Source: an uncultured Roseovarius sp.
GTDB taxonomy: Bacteria > Pseudomonadota > Alphaproteobacteria > Rhodobacterales > Rhodobacteraceae
Reading direction: 5' to 3'
Assembly (NCBI RefSeq): GCF_947489715.1
Contig: NZ_CANLER010000001.1
Location: forward strand, 682,001 to 746,000
Length of the DNA stretch: 64,000 nucleotides
Part shown: positions 57,475 to 64,000 of the stretch, one piece after another
Layout of the letters: each line of letters starts with the position of its first letter
How positions within the stretch are numbered: position 1 is the first letter of the stretch
The notes under the pieces: generated by a model
Database searches by the model: none
What the model was told of the DNA's origin: nothing
Seen by the model: the letters and a program-made list of their open reading frames with translations, nothing else
Made by a program: the position numbers and the translations under genes

Positions 57475-57494
57475 GCCCTTGACCGGTCAAGGGC
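57475..57494. promoter_or_regulatory. perfect 20-bp palindrome
   Basis: GCCCTTGACC immediately followed by GGTCAAGGGC, no spacer, 16 bases downstream of the stop of the epimerase gene on the minus strand. There is no T tract after it on either side, so it is not a standard intrinsic terminator. It could bind a dimeric protein. Confidence 0.55.
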
Positions 57495-57509
57495 GTGGTT
57501 TGTCGGCGT

Positions 57510-58364
57510 TCATGCAGGATCACGGTGTTGATGCCATTGCTCTATCAGAGTGTCGGCTTCTGTCGTGAGATGCAGATCGGGTAGCAGTTGGGCGAGGCGG
57601 GTTGTATCCAATGTTACCCGTTGAACTGCGCTTGTTGATGCGCGCCGCCAGAGGATTTCCTTGTCTGCGGCGGTTGCCAGAGCTTGCATCGAGATGGGGG
57701 TATGGGCCGCGATATTGAGGGTCGCGGGCAGGTCGGACGGAGGCACCCGTACCATCATAATCAGGATTTCGGCCAGATCGCGCGCACCGACATAGCTGCG
57801 TAAAGGCCCTTGGCCATCCTCAAACCGGTCGAGTGTCACAGGTTCAGTACCGGTAAGCGCAGGCGCAAGACTGTCTGCGCCCACGACATTGGCAAGCCTC
57901 AGGCATGTATGCGCAAGGCTGGGATCATCGAAACCTGCAACGCGCATTTCCAAAGCCAGTTTGGATTGGCCGTAGGCATTGATTGGCGCAGTCGGTGTTT
58001 CCTCGTCAGCGTGTTCAGCAGGGCCGTAAACGGCAGCACTGGAAATATGCAGCAATCGAGACGCGCCGCAGGTCAGAGCCACGGCGCGGCTTTCACCGGC
58101 CAGTGCCGGATTGAGGGACAGTGCCTCGGCATCCCCAGCGGTCTGGCCCCAAAGCGCGATTACTGTATCACAAGCAGGAAGCCTGTCCGCCGGTTGGCCC
58201 GGAGACCACTGGTGGGCGTTTGACCCGCGCAATTTCGTCCGCGATTGAAAATGCAGATCAACACCGTCGGGCGGATCACTCAACCAGATACGGCGTAACA
58301 TCCGACCAAGCCTGCCGCCCGCACCCAGGGTCAGGACCGAAGCATTCTGTCTATCAACAAGCAC
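57510..58364 (-). CDS. NAD-dependent epimerase/dehydratase (extended SDR)
   Basis: 284 residues from a GTG at 58364. The Rossmann motif is TLGAGGRLGRML and the catalytic set is HISSAAVYG with AYGQSKLALE (Tyr and Lys of YxxxK). A C-terminal variable region follows. It is probably a nucleotide-sugar modifying enzyme and may act with the CapD-type enzyme across the 259-bp gap. No strong ribosome site is seen. Confidence 0.82.
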   Translation of the reverse strand: MLVDRQNASVLTLGAGGRLGRMLRRIWLSDPPDGVDLHFQSRTKLRGSNAHQWSPGQPADRLPACDTVIALWGQTAGDAEALSLNPALAGESRAVALTCGASRLLHISSAAVYGPAEHADEETPTAPINAYGQSKLALEMRVAGFDDPSLAHTCLRLANVVGADSLAPALTGTEPVTLDRFEDGQGPLRSYVGARDLAEILIMMVRVPPSDLPATLNIAAHTPISMQALATAADKEILWRRASTSAVQRVTLDTTRLAQLLPDLHLTTEADTLIEQWHQHRDPA

Positions 58365-58443
58365 CTGTTCACCGGAATTTTTTGAGCTTCATCAAGTAAG
58401 TGGTGAAACTGGAATGCTGATGTGGACCTGTCAAGCAGTTCAA

Positions 58444-58794
58444 TCAGATCAGTGCCATCCGTTCTGCACGCTCCGGATCGGGGAAAGGGCGGTAGAGGCC
58501 AAAATCAGCCTCGGCGATCAGATCGTGCACACGGGCATGAAGCTGGGCGGTTTGATCATCCGGTTTGCCCGTTAAACGAAAGGCGCGATCAAGTTGGCTA
58601 AGGTCTTCAACCTCGACCTCCAACAGGAAATCGCGATAGACGCCGGCCGCCAGGTTCAGCTTGCGCCGGAAAAGTCGCCAATGACCAATAGCACCCTGTT
58701 GCTGAAGATGCGACATCCAGGCATCCAGAGCGGCAGAAAACACCAGCGCTTTAGCATCCTGTTTCAGGTCGATGTTGCAAGTATAGAGGTTCAT
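58444..58794 (-). CDS. small protein of unknown function
   Basis: 116 residues, MNLYTCNIDLKQDAKALVFS at the N-terminus, with an alternating beta-alpha pattern resembling a ferredoxin-like dimeric barrel. A similar conserved family exists in Rhodobacterales, but I cannot name it with certainty. It lies 79 bases downstream of the epimerase start and on the same strand. Confidence 0.65.
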   Translation of the reverse strand: MNLYTCNIDLKQDAKALVFSAALDAWMSHLQQQGAIGHWRLFRRKLNLAAGVYRDFLLEVEVEDLSQLDRAFRLTGKPDDQTAQLHARVHDLIAEADFGLYRPFPDPERAERMALI

Positions 58795-58871
58795 TTCAAA
58801 GGCCTCTCAGCTGTCTCAATCGGGGACAGCATGGACCAGCGGGTTTGCCAGCAGGTTAACGCGCTTGAAAT

Positions 58872-59471
58872 TCAGATGTTGGCAAAGAGGTTGATGTCGA
58901 TGGCATCGTTCTTGTTATCGCGCTCAGCCGGGGGTTTCATGAAGGACGGCAGATCGAGCACCGGTCGCGCCACACGCGGTTCCGTTGGTTTTTTAAGGGC
59001 TGGCGGTGTCACGCGACGCGGAGTGACTTCAGCACCGGGAAAACGGATCTTGCGAACTCTCGCTGCGCGTCGGTGACGCATCAGAACTGCACGTCGCATC
59101 TCGTGTCGGTTCATGTTGGAGTAGTTCAATATGATGGCACAGACGAGCGTTACATCGCGCCAGAAGGCAGAAATATCTTCGAATTCCAGCAGCAGAAAAT
59201 TTTGCATCAGGCTGGAACAGAAAACAAAAAGCGCCAGGATCAGTGCGGTATGGCGCAGGCTGATACCCAGCATGAAGGCGATGCTGGCGACGAATAGCAG
59301 CGTGGAGCCGATCAGATCGGCGATATTGGCTGGAAGAAACGGCAAGAAAAGTGCCTGTTGGTTGACGCCAGTCACCATATCAAGTGAGACCGCTACGAAA
59401 TACGAGCCGATTACAATTCGTATCAGGTTAAGGCCTTGCTGATTGAGCCAGCGTTCGTCTCTGCGTTTCAC
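58872..59471 (-). CDS. DoxX-like membrane protein with an Arg/Pro-rich tail
   Basis: 199 residues with four hydrophobic helices in the first 125, in the DoxX-like manner (IRIVIGSYFVAVSLDMVTGV, LIGSTLLFVASIAFMLGISL). A strongly basic region follows (RHEMRRAVLMRHRRAARVRK) and a proline-rich tail ends NAIDINLFANI. The function is unknown. Its tail is unusual for DoxX proteins. Confidence 0.6.
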   Translation of the reverse strand: MKRRDERWLNQQGLNLIRIVIGSYFVAVSLDMVTGVNQQALFLPFLPANIADLIGSTLLFVASIAFMLGISLRHTALILALFVFCSSLMQNFLLLEFEDISAFWRDVTLVCAIILNYSNMNRHEMRRAVLMRHRRAARVRKIRFPGAEVTPRRVTPPALKKPTEPRVARPVLDLPSFMKPPAERDNKNDAIDINLFANI

Positions 59472-59634
59472 GAGTCATCCCCGATTGGTTTTGAGGCATT
59501 GGAAAACAGTGACACTCGTCAGCGCCCGGAACAAAGTGTGGGCAGCCTCTGATTGTGGTCATAATTCGGGCAAGAATAGGCCGACCACGTGAAAATTCGT
59601 GGTTAATTGCAAGTTAAGGGCGAGTGATGCTGCC

Positions 59635-62406
59635 TTATTCCTCTACGGGAGATGGGGCGTCTGGCTGCGCTTCTGTTGCTTCGTCCGCCTCACTTTGTTC
59701 CGCGATCCATGCAACACTGACGACCTCTTCGCCCTTGCCGGTGTTGAATACTCGAACACCACCCGCACTACGCGAACGGAACGAAATACCATTGACCGGC
59801 ACACGGATCGACTGACCCTTCGAGGTAGCCAGCATGATCTGATCTTCCAGCATGACCGGGAAAGACGCGACCAAAGGCCCACCGCGCATTGCTTTGTCCA
59901 TCGCAGCCACGCCCATGCCCCCACGACCGCGCACGGGATAGCCGTGCGATGAACTGAGTTTGCCCGCGCCTTGGGATGTAATGGTGAGGATCAGATTTTC
60001 AGCCGCAAACATCTCATCAAAGCGCTCTTGGCTGATCGCGGCATTTTCGTTGCCATCCTCTTCGGGAGCCGCGTCATCTTCGGTTGCTCCCGCCATTGTG
60101 CGACGCATCTTGAGATAGGCGGCGCGCTCGTCCGGCGTGGCGACGAAATGGCGTATGACCGACATTGAGACAACCTGGTCGTCGCCGTTAAGTTTCACGC
60201 CACGTACGCCGACGGACGAACGGGAGTTGAACACGCGAACCTCAGTTGTGGGGAAACGGATTGCACGACCGGATTTGGTGACCAGCATCACATCATCGTC
60301 GTCCGAGCAGATGCGGGCGTTGATCAGCTTGGTCTCGGAATGATCATCCTCGAATTTCATCGCAATCTTGCCGTTTGATTTCACATTGGTGAAGTCGGAC
60401 AGGCGGTTGCGTCGCACGGTGCCGGCGGAGGTAGCAAAGACGATCTGGAGTTCAGTCCATTGATCCTCGGGCACATCGACCGGCATGATTGCAGCAATGC
60501 TGACCCCGGTGGGGATCGGTAGAATGTTGACGATCGCCTTACCCTTCGAGGTACGCCCGCCTAGCGGCAGACGCCAGGTCTTGAGCTTGTAAACCATGCC
60601 ATCCGTGGTGAAGAACAAAAGCTGCGTATGGGTATTGGCTACGAAAAGCGTGGTCACCACGTCTTCTTCCTTGGTCTGCATACCGCTCAGACCCTTACCG
60701 CCGCGCTTCTGGGCACGGAAATCAGCCAGCGCGGTACGTTTGATGTAGCCGCCGCTTGTTACGGTCACGACCATATCTTCGCGCTCGATCAGGTCTTCGT
60801 CTTCCATATCGCCCGACCAATCGACAATTTCAGTCCGGCGCGGCACGGCGAATTGGTCGCGCACCTCGCGCAGTTCATCCGCGATGATGCCCATGATCCG
60901 ATCGCGAGACGCGAGGATGGCGAGGTATTCCTTAATCTTGCCCGCAAGTTCTTGCAGTTCGTCCGTTACTTCCTTGACGCCCAATTGGGTTAGGCGTTGC
61001 AGGCGTAGTTCCAGAATGGCCCGGGCCTGTGTCTCGGAGAGGTTATACGTGCCATCATCGTTGGCTGTGTGGGTCGGATCGTCGATCAGGGCGATATATT
61101 CAAGGATGTCGCCCGCTGGCCAACGCCGCGTCATCAGCTTTTCGCGCGCTTCAGCCGCATCGGCGGAGGACCGGATTGTGGCGACGATCTCATCGACATT
61201 GCTGACGGCCACGGCCAAGCCACACAGTATGTGGCTGCGTTCGCGTGCCTTACGCAGCTCAAAAGCCGTGCGCCGGGCGACCACCTCTTCGCGGAAGGCG
61301 ATGAAGGAAGTCAGGAAGGCGCGCAAAGTCAACTGCTCGGGCCGGCCGCCGTTCAGGGCCAGCATGTTGCAACCGAAATAGGTCTGCATCGGCGTGAAGC
61401 GGAAAAGCTGGTTCAGCACCACCTCGGCAGTGGCGTCACGCTTGAGTTCGACCACGACTCGTACACCGTTGCGGTCGGATTCGTCCTGTACGTGGCTGAC
61501 GCCTTCGATTTTCTTCTCGCGCACCTGTTCGGCAATCTTTTCGATCATCGCCGCCTTATTCACCTGATAGGGAATTTCGTCGATGACGATAGCATAACGG
61601 TCTTTGCGGATCTCCTCGACCCGGGTTTTCGAGCGGATGATGACGCTGCCGCGTCCCTCGATATAGGCCTTCCGCGCACCCGAACGGCCCAGCATGATGC
61701 CACCGGTGGGGAAATCGGGGCCGGGTACGTATTCGATCAGTTGTTCGCTTGTCAGGTCCGGATCGTCGATCAGAGCAAGCGTGGCGTCAACGATCTCTCC
61801 CAAGTTATGTGGTGGGATGTTAGTGGCCATGCCCACGGCGATGCCGCCCGCGCCGTTGACAAGCATGTTCGGGAACCGCGCGGGGAGGACGGTGGGTTCT
61901 TGATCCTTGCCGTCGTAATTGTCCTGAAAATCGACCGTGTCTTTCTCGATATCGGCCAGCAGCGAGGCGGCGGGTTTGTCCATCCGCACCTCGGTATAGC
62001 GCATGGCCGCCGGATTATCGCCGTCCATCGAACCGAAATTGCCCTGACCGTCCAGAAGCGGCAGCGACATCGAGAAATCCTGCGCCATCCGCACCAGCGC
62101 GTCATAGATGGCTGAATCCCCATGCGGGTGATATTTGCCCATGACATCGCCCACCGGACGAGCCGATTTGCGATAGGGCTTGTCGTGGCTGTTACTGGTC
62201 TCATGCATCGCGTAAAGGATACGCCTGTGCACCGGCTTCAGACCGTCGCGCAGGTCAGGGATGGCCCGACTGACAATGACGGACATGGCGTAATCCAGAT
62301 ACGACGTTTTCATCTCGTCTGTGATCGAGATTTTTGGGCCGTCATAGGCCGGGCGTTCCGGCATATTTTCTTCTGTATCTTCAGGGGGTTGCGGCGTATC
62401 GCTCAC
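59635..62406 (-). CDS. gyrA: DNA gyrase subunit A
   Basis: 923 residues from a GTG at 62406 (AGGACAGG upstream), giving [20 protein letters not shown]. The frame runs 111 bases further upstream without a good start. The catalytic Tyr137 lies in AMRYTEVRM. The quinolone-determining loop [17 protein letters not shown] has Ser98 and Asp102, the usual sensitive residues. The GyrA box appears as QKRGGKG and the six-bladed C-terminal domain is complete. It introduces negative supercoils with GyrB, which is not in the window. Confidence 0.97.
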   Translation of the reverse strand: MSDTPQPPEDTEENMPERPAYDGPKISITDEMKTSYLDYAMSVIVSRAIPDLRDGLKPVHRRILYAMHETSNSHDKPYRKSARPVGDVMGKYHPHGDSAIYDALVRMAQDFSMSLPLLDGQGNFGSMDGDNPAAMRYTEVRMDKPAASLLADIEKDTVDFQDNYDGKDQEPTVLPARFPNMLVNGAGGIAVGMATNIPPHNLGEIVDATLALIDDPDLTSEQLIEYVPGPDFPTGGIMLGRSGARKAYIEGRGSVIIRSKTRVEEIRKDRYAIVIDEIPYQVNKAAMIEKIAEQVREKKIEGVSHVQDESDRNGVRVVVELKRDATAEVVLNQLFRFTPMQTYFGCNMLALNGGRPEQLTLRAFLTSFIAFREEVVARRTAFELRKARERSHILCGLAVAVSNVDEIVATIRSSADAAEAREKLMTRRWPAGDILEYIALIDDPTHTANDDGTYNLSETQARAILELRLQRLTQLGVKEVTDELQELAGKIKEYLAILASRDRIMGIIADELREVRDQFAVPRRTEIVDWSGDMEDEDLIEREDMVVTVTSGGYIKRTALADFRAQKRGGKGLSGMQTKEEDVVTTLFVANTHTQLLFFTTDGMVYKLKTWRLPLGGRTSKGKAIVNILPIPTGVSIAAIMPVDVPEDQWTELQIVFATSAGTVRRNRLSDFTNVKSNGKIAMKFEDDHSETKLINARICSDDDDVMLVTKSGRAIRFPTTEVRVFNSRSSVGVRGVKLNGDDQVVSMSVIRHFVATPDERAAYLKMRRTMAGATEDDAAPEEDGNENAAISQERFDEMFAAENLILTITSQGAGKLSSSHGYPVRGRGGMGVAAMDKAMRGGPLVASFPVMLEDQIMLATSKGQSIRVPVNGISFRSRSAGGVRVFNTGKGEEVVSVAWIAEQSEADEATEAQPDAPSPVEE

Positions 62407-62599
62407 GTTGGTGCCTGTCCTGTTCGCAATTCTATATTTAGTTGCTGATCTTATATCAGAGACAGGATATGGGGTGCAATGGCTGTTGCCGTTTCGCACT
62501 GACAGTGATGTGCGCACGGTGACAACATATTGTTTTCATTGAAAAGTAATTTTTTTGCCCCATGATTAATATATCAGACAAATAATAAGGAGCAGAATA

Positions 62600-62869
62600 A
62601 TGGAGATGTCTGAAACCGAGATGATGTTGAAGGGGTATGGGCTGACGACGGCGGAATTTTTCTATCACATGCCGGACTACACCCACGTGCTGAACAGCTT
62701 TGTCTGGCAGGAATATGATACCGCGCCGGACCATCCGCGGTTGTTTGAATTCATCGAGTTTTGGCAACGTGAGATCGAGGGCCCACTGCATTCAGTTGCC
62801 TTCAGCCATCGTAAATTGATTTCGCCCGGCGAGTGGCGCAATGTGACGGGGGAATTTACGCTGCATTGA
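62600..62869 (+). CDS. usg: Usg family protein
   Basis: 89 residues matching the Usg family: GYGLTTAEFFYHMPDYTHVL, FVWQEYDTAPDHPRLFEFIE and WQREIEGPLHSV. The name derives from a tryptophan biosynthesis gene association in some bacteria, and the role is unproven. It is divergent from gyrA across 193 bases. AAGGAGCAG precedes the ATG at 62600. Confidence 0.82.
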   Translation: MEMSETEMMLKGYGLTTAEFFYHMPDYTHVLNSFVWQEYDTAPDHPRLFEFIEFWQREIEGPLHSVAFSHRKLISPGEWRNVTGEFTLH

Positions 62870-63208
62870 TCGCGGAAACGGGCTTGTTGCTGCCGCATTG
62901 CTTTTAGCAAGTTGTTGTTCTGTTGGCTTCCTCAAGAGTGACAACAGTATCTGCCCTAGAAATTCTTTTTTTATTTGGTGCAGCTAAATCGCAAAAGTCG
63001 ATTTCCTCTTAGGTTTCTTGAGCTTTGTTGCTGTATTCCACTTAGAAAAACGTTAGCTCGGACGCATAGTTCAATACACTCATAAATGGATATTTTTCCA
63101 AAAAGGTTCCGCCAATAATTGTAAATTGGTGATTGATCGCCTTGGCAAATAAGTTGCTAAAACCTTCTGGTGAGGCTTTACTGATCATATTTTTTGGAGG
63201 ATCGTTTT
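62870..63208. other. 339-bp AT-rich non-coding stretch
   Basis: Markedly richer in A and T than the rest of the window, with T runs and no open frame of note. It should hold the promoter of the lysozyme-like gene. The base composition suggests imported DNA. Confidence 0.6.
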
Positions 63209-63829
63209 ATGTCGAAGATCAATAGACTTTTCTTTTTCGATACTGTGCGTCTCACGCTGTTTGATGGAAAACTCCAGAAGAAACAGGTCGAAGGATTGAC
63301 TGGCCTGCTGGATTATTGGGAAAAAAATCACGCAGCGAAGGATGATCGCTGGTTGGCATATGTGTTGGCAACTGCACATCACGAAGTTGACCGCAGGATG
63401 CAGCCTATCAAGGAATATGGCGGCGATCGGTATTTTTTTCGGATGTACGATATTCAGGGCGATCGACCGCATGTCGCCCGCGCGCTTGGTAATTTGGCCA
63501 AGGGTGATGGGGTGCTTTTTCACGGACGAGGGTTCGTGCAACTGACGGGGCGCGCCAATTATGCTGATTGGCAGAAACGTTTGGGTATCGACCTGACAAG
63601 TAGCCGTGCCAAGGCGGATCAGGTGCTCAAGCTCAAGGTTGCGACGCAAATTCTGTTTGAAGGCATGATCAAGGGCACGTTCACCGGTAAAAAACTGGGG
63701 GATTATTTCATGAATGTGAAGCAGGATTGGGAAGGTGCGCGGCGCATCATCAACGGCACGGACAAGAAAAAGCTGATCGCTTCCCATGCCAAGGCATATT
63801 ACGCGGCCATTTCGTATACCACCGCTTGA
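63209..63829 (+). CDS. GH19-like lysozyme/chitinase-fold protein
   Basis: 206 residues from the ATG at 63209, with TTGGAGG 8 bases before it. Two family blocks are visible: TAHHEVDRRMQPIKEYGG with catalytic Glu59, and HGRGFVQLTGRANYADWQKR (residues about 105-124), as in phage endolysins and family 19 chitinase-like lysozymes. There is no signal peptide. It stands alone on AT-rich DNA with no holin or other phage gene, so it is either a remnant of a phage or a domesticated enzyme. Confidence 0.8.
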   Translation: MSKINRLFFFDTVRLTLFDGKLQKKQVEGLTGLLDYWEKNHAAKDDRWLAYVLATAHHEVDRRMQPIKEYGGDRYFFRMYDIQGDRPHVARALGNLAKGDGVLFHGRGFVQLTGRANYADWQKRLGIDLTSSRAKADQVLKLKVATQILFEGMIKGTFTGKKLGDYFMNVKQDWEGARRIINGTDKKKLIASHAKAYYAAISYTTA

Positions 63830-63858
63830 CCGGAAATTCTTTTGGGCTTTACCCGGTC

Positions 63859-63886
63859 AATGAAGGCGCAAGAAAGCGCCTTCATT
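63859..63886. terminator. strong hairpin terminator after the lysozyme gene
   Basis: AATGAAGGCGC (63859-63869) pairs perfectly with GCGCCTTCATT (63876-63886) around AAGAAA, 11 bp, with only a short T run after it on the plus strand. It also lies downstream of the minus-strand gene that ends at 63905. Confidence 0.8.
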
Positions 63887-63904
63887 TAGTGTAATAAGGT
63901 CGTT

Positions 63905-64000
63905 TTATGGTATGATCCGGGTGTATTTTACACCCTCAAGCGAGGCTCCGGCCATCGCGCCAGCCTGCCCAAAGATCACAGCCACCACCGGCGAGTTGAG
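63905..64000 (-). CDS. C-terminal end of a possible SYLF-domain (YSC84-like) protein
   Basis: Only 31 residues and the stop codon are in the window (minus strand, stop at 63905-63907): LNSPVVAVIFGQAGAMAGAS and then LEGVKYTRIIP. The glycine-rich end with an A-G-A-S-L-E-G step resembles the lipid-binding SYLF family C-terminus. So little is visible that the family is a guess. The coding frame itself is convincing. Confidence 0.4.
   Translation of the reverse strand, partial: LNSPVVAVIFGQAGAMAGASLEGVKYTRIIP

Overview
The window is about 62 per cent GC and densely coded, and it reads as a chromosomal segment of a marine alphaproteobacterium of the Rhodobacterales (Roseobacter group). The gene content supports this: a fused secDF after yajC and joined to a ccmABCDG run, a def-def-fmt block, an N-methylglutamate synthase/gmaS cluster behind an XRE-cupin regulator, a taurine-pyruvate aminotransferase, and a Usg protein beside gyrA. 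I see no rRNA, tRNA, IS element, CRISPR array or replication origin. No species is named because no search could be run.

Layout. 1-4.5 kb: 5' part of an efflux membrane fusion protein (minus), then yfgM-like, bamB and der, the same order as in E. coli. 4.6-9.6 kb: a DUF2235 hydrolase, a TspO-like protein, serS and a membrane pentapeptide-repeat protein. 9.8-16.7 kb: one long co-directional run, yajC-secDF-TauE-Mth938-ccmA-ccmB-ccmC-ccmD-ccmG, linking protein export to heme delivery for c-type cytochromes. 16.7-20.7 kb: a putative secreted micropeptide, a degenerate archaemetzincin-like protein, a flavodoxin and a DUF3857/transglutaminase gene interrupted by an amber codon. 20.8-28.3 kb: acnA, a DUF1223 protein, a PatB-type lyase, two peptide deformylases (the second lacking catalytic residues), fmt and two small membrane proteins.

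28.4-36.8 kb holds an unassigned catabolic cluster. A LysR regulator lies divergent to eight tightly spaced genes: aldehyde dehydrogenase, luciferase-like monooxygenase, DUF1185, alpha/beta hydrolase, ThDP enzyme, GNAT, TauD-type dioxygenase and a Cys-less AhpD-like protein. I regard it as the best candidate for an undescribed pathway. 37.4-42.7 kb is the first half of the N-methylglutamate pathway of methylamine assimilation (regulator, mgsABC, a small protein, gmaS). The mgd dehydrogenase genes are not present.

42.7-55.3 kb is mostly housekeeping and metabolism: a ThiE-like protein, a TfoX-like protein, a TrmJ-like methyltransferase, ctaA, an M32 carboxypeptidase, a cysteine hydrolase, a 2OG oxygenase divergent from a LysR gene, a GNAT, tpa, an EamA transporter, and hemC/hemE. 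55.4-64 kb: a membrane nucleotide-sugar epimerase/dehydratase, a second SDR-type epimerase, two small unknowns, gyrA and usg. An AT-rich stretch with a GH19-like lysozyme follows, then the 3' end of a gene that may encode a SYLF-domain protein.

Non-coding signals include an 11-bp tandem repeat present at two distant loci, REP-like GTAGGG hairpins, several intrinsic terminators, and palindromes upstream of acnA, around the XRE-cupin regulator and at 57.48 kb.
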